DNA from: Lewinellaceae bacterium
GTDB lineage: Bacteria; Bacteroidota; Bacteroidia; Chitinophagales; Saprospiraceae
DNA length: 64,000 nucleotides
Direction: 5' to 3'
NCBI GenBank assembly: GCA_020636045.1
Contig: JACJYP010000003.1
Coordinates: 1 to 64,000, forward strand
Notes under the pieces: model-generated
Seen by the model: only the letters and a program-made list of their open reading frames with translations
Told to the model about the DNA's origin: nothing
The model's database searches: none
Program-made: the position numbers and the translations under genes
Shown: piece by piece, positions 8,315 to 17,048 of the stretch
How the letters are laid out: each line of letters starts with the position of its first letter
Position numbering within the stretch: the stretch's first letter is position 1

Positions 8315-10929
8315 CGCGCTACGACGATCTTTTGCTGTCCCCACACTTTCCCGTTGGTGCGGGCAAATACGATATACACACCGGAGGGCATGTTTTGCAC
8401 ATCAAGCGGTATTTCCCGCTGCAAAAAGCCCTTGAACCTGTGCTCCCGGATCATACGGCCTGAAAGATCGTATACGAATACTTCAGTCTCGTAGTTGGCG
8501 GAAGTATTCCTGGTCGTCAGCATCGCGTGATCAGAGGCCGGATTGGGTGTCACGAGCAGTTCAGGCGCCTTTTTGCCGCCGGGTGTGAAGGTGGAAACGT
8601 CGTCGTCGTTTTGCAGCGAATCGAGCGGAAAACTCATGATACTGCGCGCATAGGTGCCGGCGATCAGGGTACGTTCAATGGGATTGAGTTCAATGTCGTA
8701 CACCGGTACGATGGGCATGCCCGTGCCGAGCCGCTCCCAGTGCTGTCCACCGTCAAGGGTGCCGTACACGCCGCCGTCGGTGGCGACAAAGATGATCGAA
8801 TCCTGATGACCCGGGAGTACCTGGATATCGTTGATCGCCAGAGCGGGCAGGTCGCCGGCGACGGATACCCAGTTGTCGCCGCGATCATCGGAGCGATGAA
8901 GATGCGGACTGAAATCGTTCGATTTATAACCCGTATGCGCCACATACACGCGATCGGTGATGTTGGGCGATGCCTTTACGGAGGAAACGTATCGGTCGGG
9001 CAGGCCCGCGATGATGCTGGTCCACTCCTGTGTGGTCGGGTCGCCGCGCCATACATTGCCATCGGAGGTGCCGGTATAGAGCAGGGCAGGGTCGAGCGGG
9101 CTTTCATCGATGGCGCTGATAAAATGGTACCGGCTACCGAAAATGATCCCGTCCGTAAGATCGTCGCTGATGGGAAACCAGAACGGCAAATGGCCGAACC
9201 CCTGATAGATCCGGTAAGTGCCGGTGTACATGGTATTGTAGTCATGGCGGCTCATCATGTATGGCATGTCCCAGCTCCGGCGGTCGTCGTCGTCGATCCC
9301 GTCAGTTGCCTGATCGATGGAAAATCCGTCGAAACTGCCCACGATATTGCCGTTTTGCGTTTCGAAATAGTAGATGTTCTCATCTTCAGGGTGAAAAACA
9401 GCCTGAAATCCGTCGCCACCGTAGATGCGTGGCCATTCCGTCATGAAAGCGTTATTGCCACCCGAGGTGCCATTGTCCTGCATGCCTCCGAAATACCAGT
9501 CGGGACTGAACGGATTGTATGCCACGCGGTAAAACTGAGAAGTGGGGATGTTTTCGATCTTTTCCCATTCGAAACCGCCGTCGGAGGTTTTATACAGGCC
9601 GCCGTCAGTAGCCAGCAGGAAGGTACTGGGGTTGATGAATGCCATATCGTGCTTGTCGGCGTGCACCTCGTAAAGCCACCATTCTGGGGTTGTCTGAAAC
9701 CAGGTATCGCCCCCGTCGAGGGAGCGCCACAATTCCACTCCGCAGATAAAAATATCATTCGGGTCGAAGGGATTGATGAATATTTTGCCAAAATACCAGC
9801 CGAATCCGTTCATAAAACCCGTATCCAGCCCGTCTTCCGGCAAGGCCGACCAGTTGGCGCCGCCGTCGGATGTTTTAAACGTGGCAAGATAGTCGAGTGA
9901 TTCGGACACATAAACGGCCAATACATAGTTGGGATCGTTGGCAGATATGGAAAGGCCGATCCTGCTGTTGGCAAAGTTGGGCAGTCCGCTTTCCAGCGCG
10001 GCCCAGTTGGCGCCGCCGTCGGTCGTCTTCCAGATGCGGGCGTTCTCGCCGCTCACGATACTTTCCTGATTGTTGCGGATGCGGTCCCATGCCGCGGCGT
10101 AGATCACGTCGGGGTTCCCCGGTGCCATCACCATGTCGGTGATGCCCGTTGAGTCGGATACAAAAAGCACTTGCTGCCAGCTCAGACCGCCATTGGTGGT
10201 TTTGTATAGTCCGCGATCGTTGTTGCGTTCGAACGGCAAGCCCATCGTCGCGACGTATATCGTGTTGGCATTGTTGGGATGCACGATGATCTTTGAAACG
10301 ATGCGCTGGTCGTCGAGGCCCAGGTGCTGCCAGTGTTGCCCGCCGTCAGGACTGCGCCACAGGCCGTCGCCGATAAAGGGGTAGCCGCTGATGTTGTGGT
10401 CGCCGGTGCCGACGTATACGACATTGGGGTCCTGCGGATCGAGTTCTATGTCGCTGATGGCGAGAAAGGGCTGTTCATCAAAAACGGGGAACCAGTTTTC
10501 GCCGCCGTCCTGCGTCTTCCAGACGCCGCCATGCGAGTATCCGATGTAAATAATGTCCGGATTGTTCGGATGCACTTTGATGGTATTCACCCGCGCGCCG
10601 ATATTGCCGGGCCCCTGAACTGTCCATGCCGCTCCGAATCCGGGATTGCCGCGTTGCACGGCACCCTGGGCTACTTGCCTGATGGCTTTTACATACGTAT
10701 TTACATCCGTTTTAAAATCGGGATATTCCCTTACAGTGAAGAACCACTCGGCCGGACGAAGGTCTTTGCCACCCTCCTCTTCGTTTTGCTCGTGGGCGGG
10801 CGGCGGCGTAGTGGCGGCCTCGTCCCGGTGCAGATTCCTGACAAGCAGGTACAAAAAAGCCGCGATCAGCGCGGTAAAAAGCAGAATAGTGCGCACGGGG
10901 AATGCCCGGCGGGATTGGCGTTGGAACAT
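8311..10929 (-). CDS. Asp-box (BNR/sortilin-like) beta-propeller protein with T9SS type A sorting domain
   Basis: An 872-residue exported protein. The N terminus has one hydrophobic segment (TILLFTALIAAFLYLLV). About nine Asp-box repeats of the form S/T-x-DGG-x-x-W follow (KTQDGGENWFPV, RSPDGGQHWQHL, KTTNGGLSWQQV, KTSDGGFEWEKI, GTLDGGQHWERL), forming one or two sortilin/Vps10-like propellers. The last 80 residues (LLVTPNPASDHAML, SGRMIREHRF, MPSGVYIVF) are a T9SS type A sorting domain, so the protein is predicted to be secreted by T9SS and kept on the surface or released. No catalytic sialidase residues were identified. The stop overlaps the start of the DUF2142 gene. Confidence 0.87.
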   Translation of the reverse strand: MFQRQSRRAFPVRTILLFTALIAAFLYLLVRNLHRDEAATTPPPAHEQNEEEGGKDLRPAEWFFTVREYPDFKTDVNTYVKAIRQVAQGAVQRGNPGFGAAWTVQGPGNIGARVNTIKVHPNNPDIIYIGYSHGGVWKTQDGGENWFPVFDEQPFLAISDIELDPQDPNVVYVGTGDHNISGYPFIGDGLWRSPDGGQHWQHLGLDDQRIVSKIIVHPNNANTIYVATMGLPFERNNDRGLYKTTNGGLSWQQVLFVSDSTGITDMVMAPGNPDVIYAAAWDRIRNNQESIVSGENARIWKTTDGGANWAALESGLPNFANSRIGLSISANDPNYVLAVYVSESLDYLATFKTSDGGANWSALPEDGLDTGFMNGFGWYFGKIFINPFDPNDIFICGVELWRSLDGGDTWFQTTPEWWLYEVHADKHDMAFINPSTFLLATDGGLYKTSDGGFEWEKIENIPTSQFYRVAYNPFSPDWYFGGMQDNGTSGGNNAFMTEWPRIYGGDGFQAVFHPEDENIYYFETQNGNIVGSFDGFSIDQATDGIDDDDRRSWDMPYMMSRHDYNTMYTGTYRIYQGFGHLPFWFPISDDLTDGIIFGSRYHFISAIDESPLDPALLYTGTSDGNVWRGDPTTQEWTSIIAGLPDRYVSSVKASPNITDRVYVAHTGYKSNDFSPHLHRSDDRGDNWVSVAGDLPALAINDIQVLPGHQDSIIFVATDGGVYGTLDGGQHWERLGTGMPIVPVYDIELNPIERTLIAGTYARSIMSFPLDSLQNDDDVSTFTPGGKKAPELLVTPNPASDHAMLTTRNTSANYETEVFVYDLSGRMIREHRFKGFLQREIPLDVQNMPSGVYIVFARTNGKVWGQQKIVVAR

Positions 10930-11176
10930 GTTGTGTTTGACTTGGTTGGTACGCGTTTGTGCACGCTAAAATAAGTATTTGTAATATTAAAATGTATATT
11001 TCAGGGGATTTGCCAATATCATCGTTTACGAATCCATATGCCTTGTTCACCTGAATTCACCAACCATCTGCTCATTCAGAGGGGTCTGTGTAAAGTAATG
11101 GACACATATTGCGATTAATACTTCTTTTAGCCCGCGTTTTTTGCAATAACCATCTTTCACATACAAACTTTCTGTC

Positions 11177-12904
11177 ATGATCAAAAAACTACCCATCCAG
11201 GCCATAGTCTTCTGGCTATTCGCGGCATCCGTTTTGCCGGCACAGATCCCTTGCAGCGCTCCGAATTCACAGATCGATATCTACGGCAACAATATCAGGG
11301 CGCGACTGCTCAACGGCGGCGACCTTTTCTGGGATTTCAACGATGCCCAGTTTACTCCGAACCCCAGTCCGGGCATCCCCAACCCATCCACTATTTTCGC
11401 TGCCGGGTTCTGGATCGGCGGCCTCGACCCCGCCGGAAACCTCAAACTGGCGGCCGTAAAGTACAGGGCGAATGGCAGTACCGACTACCGCTCCGGTCCG
11501 CTCAATGCAGACGGTACGATCGACAACACCAGCTGTGCCAACTGGGACCGCTTTTTCAAGGTAAAAGGGGCCGATATCAAGGCCTTTCTCGACGACCTGC
11601 CCAACTTCGCCAACAACCCTTCAGCGGCCGTCGCCGCTTATCCCTCGATCATGGGATGGCCCGGATGGGGGAATCCGTATTTTTCTACGCTGAACGGCTT
11701 CGACCTGCCCAATACACCGGGAGGCCTGGCGCCTTTTTACGATGCCGATCAGAACGGTCTGTACGACCCTCTTCAAGGTGACTACCCCGCTGTAAAATTG
11801 CAGGCCACGCCGCCTTTCGTGCCGGCCGAGATCGTCTGGTGCGTTTTCAACGACCAGGGCAACGGCATCGTGCACCCGGTGACGCAGGCATGGCCGCTGC
11901 AGATGGAAGTACAACTGACGACCTGGGCCTTCAACTGTCCCGACGATCCGGTCCTCAATAACACGATCTTTACAGCACACCGCATGTTGTATAAATACAC
12001 CGAACCCATGGACTCATGCTTTGTGGGCATGTGGGTTGATTTTGACCTTGGCTGCTATACTGACGACTATTTCGGCAGCAATCCCGATCTGAATACATTT
12101 TTCGCCTATAATGCCGATGCACTGGACGGGACCACAGGAACTATCTGCGACCAGGGCGTGCCTACTTTTGGCGACCACCCGCCGGTGCAGTCGGTGACTT
12201 TTCTTAGCCGCAAACTTGACAAACTGGTCTATTTCGTAAATCCCAGCGTAGGCAGCTGGCCGACCGGCATGACCGAGCCTATATTTCCGTATGAGTATTA
12301 CAATTTTCTGTCTGGCACCTGGCGCGACGGAACGCCTTTGACTTATGGAGGCCTGGGGTACAACTCAGGTTCAGGCATTCCTGCAGATTATGCTTTCCCC
12401 GCCGACCCCGCCGATCCGAATGGCTGGAGTATGTGTACGGCCGGCATTCCGGCAGCGGATTACCGGATGTTGGGTACGCACAAGATCGGGAAATTGCAAC
12501 CCGGGCAGGTCGAGGAACTCGTCACGGCCTGGACGGTACACCCCGATCCGGATCTGCCCTGCGGCCTCGGCAGTACCTTCGATGAAATTTCAGGCGTGCG
12601 TGCGCAATACGACGCGGGGTTTGCCAATGTCTGTTCGCCGCTGACTGCCGTCGACAATATCCTGGAGGCGCCGGTAGGTGTTTTCCCCAATCCGGCAAAC
12701 AATGCCTTCACGGTGCAATACGGCGACCTGCCGGTGCGTGCCATGCGGCTTTTTTCGGCCGACGGCCGCTACGTGCGTTCCTGGGAAAACGTGCCGCCTG
12801 CACAGATGAACTTGTCGATCGAACATTTTCCAGCCGGCATGTACACGCTGCAATTGCTGACCGATCGTGGAAGCCTTAGCCGCAAGGTGTCGGTGATGCG
12901 GTGA
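11177..12904 (+). CDS. Large secreted protein with T9SS type A sorting domain
   Basis: A 575-residue protein with signal peptide (IVFWLFAASVLPAQIPC) and a C-terminal T9SS sorting domain from about residue 495 (VGVFPNPANNAFTVQYGDLP, FPAGMYTLQLLTDRGSLSRKVSV). The body, rich in Trp, Asp, Gly and Pro, begins IDIYGNNIRARLLNGGDLFWDFNDAQF. It contains calcium-loop-like stretches such as YDADQNGLYDPLQGDYP and DDYFGSNPDLNT, common in Bacteroidetes surface proteins of unknown role. No enzyme motif was recognised. A strong hairpin follows the stop. Confidence 0.82.
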   Translation: MIKKLPIQAIVFWLFAASVLPAQIPCSAPNSQIDIYGNNIRARLLNGGDLFWDFNDAQFTPNPSPGIPNPSTIFAAGFWIGGLDPAGNLKLAAVKYRANGSTDYRSGPLNADGTIDNTSCANWDRFFKVKGADIKAFLDDLPNFANNPSAAVAAYPSIMGWPGWGNPYFSTLNGFDLPNTPGGLAPFYDADQNGLYDPLQGDYPAVKLQATPPFVPAEIVWCVFNDQGNGIVHPVTQAWPLQMEVQLTTWAFNCPDDPVLNNTIFTAHRMLYKYTEPMDSCFVGMWVDFDLGCYTDDYFGSNPDLNTFFAYNADALDGTTGTICDQGVPTFGDHPPVQSVTFLSRKLDKLVYFVNPSVGSWPTGMTEPIFPYEYYNFLSGTWRDGTPLTYGGLGYNSGSGIPADYAFPADPADPNGWSMCTAGIPAADYRMLGTHKIGKLQPGQVEELVTAWTVHPDPDLPCGLGSTFDEISGVRAQYDAGFANVCSPLTAVDNILEAPVGVFPNPANNAFTVQYGDLPVRAMRLFSADGRYVRSWENVPPAQMNLSIEHFPAGMYTLQLLTDRGSLSRKVSVMR

Positions 12905-12926
12905 TCGCTGTTCATTTGTTGTCTCG

Positions 12927-12964
12927 TCGAGTCGCCGCGATTTATTTTCACCGCGGCGACTCGA
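12927..12964 (+). terminator. Hairpin downstream of T9SS cargo gene
   Basis: A perfect 13-bp stem (TCGAGTCGCCGCG at 12927-12939, complement at 12952-12964) with a 12-nt loop starts 22 bp after the stop at 12904. The T tract after it is weak, so termination efficiency is uncertain. Confidence 0.6.
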
Positions 12965-12991
12965 TGTTTCCCAGTAACCATTTTTTTGCTG

Positions 12992-13159
12992 ACATGAGTC
13001 ATTCGATCGTGGGCAAACAAAACAAGCGAATATTCAACGGTTTTAACCGTTTCCCAATGCCAGGTCAAGGCAATAAAACCGTTAAAACGGTTCAATTTTC
13101 TTTTTTTCGCAAGTCCCACGATTGAAATCGCGGGTTGAAAAATTCGAGATGACTCATGT
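12992..13159. repeat. Nested palindromic intergenic element
   Basis: Outer arms ACATGAGTCAT (12992-13002) and ATGACTCATGT (13149-13159) are exact reverse complements. Inside are a second arm pair (ATCGTGGG / CCCACGAT) and two internal palindromes, AACGGTTTTAACCGTT (13036-13051) and AACCGTTAAAACGGTT (13077-13092). The element is 168 bp and has no coding frame of note. It could fold as a multi-branched RNA or be a small non-autonomous repeat. Confidence 0.55.
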
Positions 13160-13234
13160 ATTGCCCTTTTCACGCTTTTCATTTCTTTTTGACAAATACA
13201 ACCTCTTATTTTGCTTGAAAACACTTGAAACGCA

Positions 13235-13834
13235 ATGAAAAAAGCCCTCTGGATTGTCGTTGCCATACTGGCGGTCTCAATCGGACTGTATCCCGCCCTT
13301 TATTATTCGATGGGGCCGAAATTCGCCCTGCTGAATTCAAAAAGCGCGGAATTGCTGGCCAACCCGATCTGGAAAACCGGCTTTTACACGCATATCACCG
13401 CTGGCGGCATTGCCCTGCTGGTCGGGTGGCTTCAATTCAACGCTTCGCTCCGCAACAAATACCTGTCGTTTCACCGGTTGATCGGTAAGATATACGTCGT
13501 GACGGCCCTGGCCGGTGGGCTGGCAGGCTTTTACATCGGTTTTTACGCGACGGGAGGGTTGATCCCCTCGCTTGGATTCATCTCGCTCGCCATCATCTGG
13601 CTTTACACCACTTCCGACGCCTACCTGTCGATCCGAAAAAACGACCTCGTGCGGCATGAAAAAATGATGGTCTATAGTTACGCCGCATGTTTTGCCGCTG
13701 TTACCCTGCGGCTCTGGCTTCCCCTGCTGAGCATGCTTTTTCAGGATTTTCTGCCCGCTTACAAAGTCGTTGCCTGGCTGTGCTGGGTACCCAACATGGC
13801 GGTAGCGCGATACCTGGTAACATTGCGCGGATAA
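13235..13834 (+). CDS. DUF2306 family membrane protein
   Basis: A 199-residue protein with about five transmembrane segments. An N-terminal membrane anchor (ALWIVVAILAVSIGLYPAL) is followed by HITAGGIALLVGWLQF and HRLIGKIYVVTALAGGLAGFYI, with conserved His residues in the membrane, then RKNDLVRHEKMMVYSYAACFAAVTLRLWLP. The pattern of H-x-G, FHRLIGK-Y and HEKMM is characteristic of DUF2306. The biochemical role of the family is unknown; the membrane histidines suggest haem or metal contact, which is inference. Confidence 0.8.
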   Translation: MKKALWIVVAILAVSIGLYPALYYSMGPKFALLNSKSAELLANPIWKTGFYTHITAGGIALLVGWLQFNASLRNKYLSFHRLIGKIYVVTALAGGLAGFYIGFYATGGLIPSLGFISLAIIWLYTTSDAYLSIRKNDLVRHEKMMVYSYAACFAAVTLRLWLPLLSMLFQDFLPAYKVVAWLCWVPNMAVARYLVTLRG

Positions 13835-13939
13835 AAACCCGCCAGCCTGGAATTTTACACCGGCACCTTGCGTTCAGTCCCCGTGTGCGCCCGGCAAGCC
13901 GGCACTTTGCGGCAAGGGGAAAAATGCACCTGCTTTCCA

Positions 13940-14440
13940 ATGGATTTTGTACTCAGACCCTGGCGCCCCGACGACCTTGACGATCTGGTCCGTTTTGCCA
14001 ACAATCCCGCCATCGCCCGCAACATGACGGACCAGTTTCCGCATCCGTACTCCGCCGAGAACGGCAAGACTTTTATCGCTTTTGCGACCAGCGAAACGCC
14101 ACCGCGCATACTGACCATCGAAGTAGAAGGCCATGCGGCGGGCGGCATCGGGCTGCATCCCCAGGCGGATATCCACCGTAAAAATGCCGAACTAGGCTAC
14201 TGGCTCGCCGAACCGTACTGGGGAAAAGGCATTATCACCCGGGCAATCGGACAAATGGTCGAATACGGATTCGAGCAATGGGATTTCGACCGGATCTTCG
14301 CGCGGCCCTTCGGCACGAATATCGGCTCGCAAAGAGCGCTTGAAAAGGCGGGGTTTGTGCTGGAAGCCCGGTTTGAAAAAACCTTGTTCAAAAACGGGGA
14401 ATACCTCGACGAACTTATTTACGCCGTCAGGCGGTCTTAA
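13940..14440 (+). CDS. GNAT family N-acetyltransferase (RimJ/RimL type)
   Basis: A 166-residue acetyltransferase beginning MDFVLRPWRPDDLDDLVRFANN, with the acetyl-CoA-binding motif A region (ELGYWLAEPYWGKGIITRAIGQMVEYGFE) containing the G-x-G-K/R-G type loop, and the motif B sequence FGTNIGSQRALEKAGFVLEARF. This resembles RimJ/RimL and ribosomal-protein or small-molecule acetyltransferases; the substrate cannot be predicted. An in-frame start at 13868 adds 24 residues without family similarity, so ATG 13940 is preferred. The GIY-YIG gene follows after 11 bp. Confidence 0.85.
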   Translation: MDFVLRPWRPDDLDDLVRFANNPAIARNMTDQFPHPYSAENGKTFIAFATSETPPRILTIEVEGHAAGGIGLHPQADIHRKNAELGYWLAEPYWGKGIITRAIGQMVEYGFEQWDFDRIFARPFGTNIGSQRALEKAGFVLEARFEKTLFKNGEYLDELIYAVRRS

Positions 14441-14451
14441 AAAAATGAATT

Positions 14452-14802
14452 ATGAAAACAAAAAAAGAACTCAGAGAGGCGTACAAACAAATGAAATTCA
14501 GGATGGGGGTGTTCCAGATCAGGAATACGGTCAACGGAAAAATATATCTCGACCACAGCACCAATCTGGATGCCATCTGGAACCGCCACAAAATGCAACT
14601 CGATTTCGGCAGGCATCCCAATACCGGTCTTCAGGCTGACTGGCTGCAATACGGGGAGGAAAACTTTCGCTACGAAATACTGGGCGAGATCGAGCATGAA
14701 GACGACCCTGCCAAAGATTACAGCAAAGACCTGAAAGCGCTGGAACAGTTGTTTCGAGACGAACTCCAGCCATTCGGAGCGCGCGGATATCACGGGAAAT
14801 AA
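14452..14802 (+). CDS. GIY-YIG nuclease family protein, degenerate active site
   Basis: A 116-residue protein recognisably built on the GIY-YIG fold: MGVFQIRNTVNGKIYLDHSTNLDAIWNRH, then the QLDFGRHPNTGLQADWLQYGEENFRYEIL region. The first motif reads GVF rather than GIY and the second reads IYLDHS instead of YIG/FVGSS, so the conserved Gly of the second motif is Asp. Family relatives in Bacteroidetes and Firmicutes usually keep G in this position. Catalysis may be lost. It lies 11 bp downstream of the GNAT gene on the same strand. Confidence 0.75.
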   Translation: MKTKKELREAYKQMKFRMGVFQIRNTVNGKIYLDHSTNLDAIWNRHKMQLDFGRHPNTGLQADWLQYGEENFRYEILGEIEHEDDPAKDYSKDLKALEQLFRDELQPFGARGYHGK

Positions 14803-14922
14803 TATGCTGTGATGGAACTGCATAAAATCATGAGCCCCTTATATCTATCGTTTGGCCGGAATCGTATATAAAAACGCTTCATCCGTCTTCAAAGCACTAT
14901 TTTAGCCTGAAAATCACCGCTT

Positions 14923-15837
14923 ATGCATACGATTCTCGGTATTAACGGCACGGTAGGGCCCGGTCTGGCTGCTGCCCTTCAACAACGCGACATCCGGGTG
15001 CGCGGGGTCGGCCGCCGACCCGTGAAAGGCCCCTGGGAGCACCGGAGTGCCGACGTAACCAATATTGCGGAGCTGCTGGATGTCACCGACGGTTCGGAAG
15101 TGGTCTACCTGCTCGTTGGCTTGGAATACAACATCAAGGTGTGGCGCCGCGACTGGCCTGTGATCATGGAAAACTGTATCGAGGCCTGCCGGGCGCACAA
15201 CGCCAAATTCGTCTTTCTCGATAACGTGTATGCATACGGGCTGGTGAAAGGCGCTATGACCGAAGAAACTCCCATGCGGCCCAACAGCGAAAAAGGCAAA
15301 GTGCGCAAACAGATCGCCGAACGTTTGCTCGACGCGTTCAGAAATCATGGCCTGCGCGGCTGTATCGCTCGTGCCGCCGACTTCTACGGCCCCGACTGCC
15401 AGTCGAGTGTACTCAATTCGACCGTATTCGAGCGCATGGCTGCCGGTAAATCCGCGTTCATCATGGGCCGGGCCGATAAAGTGCACACCTACACCTACTC
15501 CCGCGATATGGGGGCTGCGCTGGCAATACTGGGCACCGACGATCGCGCCGACGGACAGGTATGGCATCTGCCCAGCAGCGCCGAGCGATGGACGGGCGAG
15601 GACTGGGTAAAGGTCGCAGCGGAGATTTTCGGCGTGCGGCCGAAATTTCAGGCTACTCCGACCTCCATGCTGCGCGTAATGGGCTTGTTCAACAAACTCT
15701 TTCGCGAAATGATCGAAATGAACTACCAATACACGCACGACTATTTTTTCGATTCCCAAAAATTTGAAAAAACGTTCGGGCTCAGGCCTACCTCCTTCCG
15801 GCAGGGAGCGGAAGAAACGGCCGCGTTTTACCGATGA
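14923..15837 (+). CDS. NAD(P)-dependent epimerase/dehydratase-like protein (atypical extended SDR)
   Basis: A 304-residue Rossmann-fold protein. The N-terminal ILGINGTVGPGLAAAL is a variant of the dinucleotide-binding GxxGxxG loop, and FVFLDNVYAYGLVKGAMTEETPMRPNSEKGK matches the extended-SDR segment with the YG and E-P-x-x-P motifs. The usual Tyr-x-x-x-Lys pair after this segment is not obvious: the P-x-S-x-Y-G-x-S-K position reads PNSEKGKVRK. The enzyme may use other residues or be an atypical SDR. Its TGA overlaps the ATG of the next gene (ATGA), so the two are translationally coupled. Confidence 0.8.
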   Translation: MHTILGINGTVGPGLAAALQQRDIRVRGVGRRPVKGPWEHRSADVTNIAELLDVTDGSEVVYLLVGLEYNIKVWRRDWPVIMENCIEACRAHNAKFVFLDNVYAYGLVKGAMTEETPMRPNSEKGKVRKQIAERLLDAFRNHGLRGCIARAADFYGPDCQSSVLNSTVFERMAAGKSAFIMGRADKVHTYTYSRDMGAALAILGTDDRADGQVWHLPSSAERWTGEDWVKVAAEIFGVRPKFQATPTSMLRVMGLFNKLFREMIEMNYQYTHDYFFDSQKFEKTFGLRPTSFRQGAEETAAFYR

Positions 15838-16430
15838 AAGAAACTCCAAACAGCATCAGCAATATGGAAACGAATACATCCCTCAACTTTCTCGACACGG
15901 CGCGCCGCCTGTTCGGCTACTACCGCGGTCTGGGCGAAAAAGCGATCGCCCAGATCGACGACGACCACATCCACTGGCAACCCTCTCCTGAAAGCAACAG
16001 CATTGCGGTGATCGTCAAACACCTGAGCGGCAATATGCTGAGCCGTTTTACCGATTTTCTGACTTCCGACGGCGAAAAACCCTGGCGCAACCGCGATGCC
16101 GAATTCGAGAACGACTACAACGACAAGGCGGAACTGCTCGAAGCCTGGAATGCGGGCTGGGAATGTCTGTTCCTTGCCATCCAGCCTTTAAAAGAAGCCG
16201 ATCTCGAACGGATCGTCTATATCCGCAACGAAGGCCATACGGTGCTGGAAGCGCTGTCCCGGCAGCTCGCGCACTATTCTTACCACATCGGGCAACTGGT
16301 GTATATGTGCCGCCTTCTTGCAGGCGAGCAATGGCAGTCGCTTTCGATCCCCAGAGGTGGATCGCAGCAATTCAACGACAAGAAATTCGGCCAGGAAAAA
16401 TCGCAGGGGTTCTTTACCGACAAAAAATGA
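15834..16430 (+). CDS. DUF1572 / DinB-like family protein
   Basis: A 198-residue four-helix-bundle protein of the DinB/YfiT superfamily, DUF1572 branch: ARRLFGYYRGLGEKAIAQI, IAVIVKHLSGNMLSRFTDFLTSDGEKPWRNRDAEFE and the C-terminal LAHYSYHIGQLVYMCRLL. The His residues in VKHL and in HYSYHIGQ are the usual metal ligands. DinB proteins include metal-dependent thiol transferases that use mycothiol or bacillithiol, but this member's reaction is unknown. It overlaps the upstream SDR gene by 4 nt. It ends 9 bp before the convergent cyclophilin gene. Confidence 0.82.
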   Translation: MKETPNSISNMETNTSLNFLDTARRLFGYYRGLGEKAIAQIDDDHIHWQPSPESNSIAVIVKHLSGNMLSRFTDFLTSDGEKPWRNRDAEFENDYNDKAELLEAWNAGWECLFLAIQPLKEADLERIVYIRNEGHTVLEALSRQLAHYSYHIGQLVYMCRLLAGEQWQSLSIPRGGSQQFNDKKFGQEKSQGFFTDKK

Positions 16431-16439
16431 CCCGCCGCA

Positions 16440-17048
16440 TCAGCGGACGATCTCGATCCAAAGATAGACGGGCTGCAAAGGCCGTTCCTGTGCGTCGCGG
16501 GGCAAGGCTGCGATCTTTTGCGCCACCTCCATGCCTGCCGTGACTTTGCCGAATACCGCGCATCGGCCCTGCAACTGCGGCAGGCCTCCCTGCTTTACGT
16601 ACAATTCCCGGTCTTTTTCACTCAAACGGACAGCGGTCTTTTGCTCCGTAGCATCGAGTGTGGCTTTCGTTTGCGCCCGGCCCAGCACGACAAAAAACTC
16701 CCCATGTGAGCCTTCGGTCATAGCGTATGCCAGGGCGCCCGTTGTCACCGGCGTCCCCGTCGCGTCTCCTGATAATTGTTCCTGCTCCTGATCTCCGGGC
16801 GCCGGCCCGAACCGGATCGCGAAATCGCGTTCGATGCGATCAAATGAAAGGGTGTCGACAGGTTGGCTATCGGAAATGTCCAAAAAACGCTCGTGGTAAG
16901 GCGTGTGCACACCGGAAAGTTGCACCTGAATATCCCCCATGCTGGTATGTAAAACTGCGTCGACCGGAATGTTTTGCCTGCAGGTGATCCAGTGTAAAAG
17001 GACGCAACATAGGATAACGTATCGGACAAGGCGGAAGGGAACATTCAT
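16440..17048 (-). CDS. Cyclophilin-type peptidyl-prolyl isomerase, predicted lipoprotein
   Basis: A 202-residue protein with a signal sequence and lipobox-like end (CVLLHWITC), so probably anchored in the envelope. The cyclophilin core is shown by VDAVLHTSMGDIQVQLSG, FDRIERDFAIRFGP (equivalent of FHRVI-FMIQGG), TGALAYAMTEGSHGEFFVVLG and LQGRCAVFGKVTAGMEVAQKI. The catalytic Arg of FxR is kept, but the conserved Gln of IQGG is Arg and the SQFF segment reads GEFF, so activity may be reduced. The start overlaps the stop of the upstream gene (ATGA), and that pairing is common in Bacteroidetes. Confidence 0.82.
   Translation of the reverse strand: MNVPFRLVRYVILCCVLLHWITCRQNIPVDAVLHTSMGDIQVQLSGVHTPYHERFLDISDSQPVDTLSFDRIERDFAIRFGPAPGDQEQEQLSGDATGTPVTTGALAYAMTEGSHGEFFVVLGRAQTKATLDATEQKTAVRLSEKDRELYVKQGGLPQLQGRCAVFGKVTAGMEVAQKIAALPRDAQERPLQPVYLWIEIVR

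Noticed and set aside
8527..9900. 457-residue + strand frame opposite the BNR gene
   Set aside because: No recognisable domain; the minus-strand protein has clear Asp-box repeats and a sorting domain.
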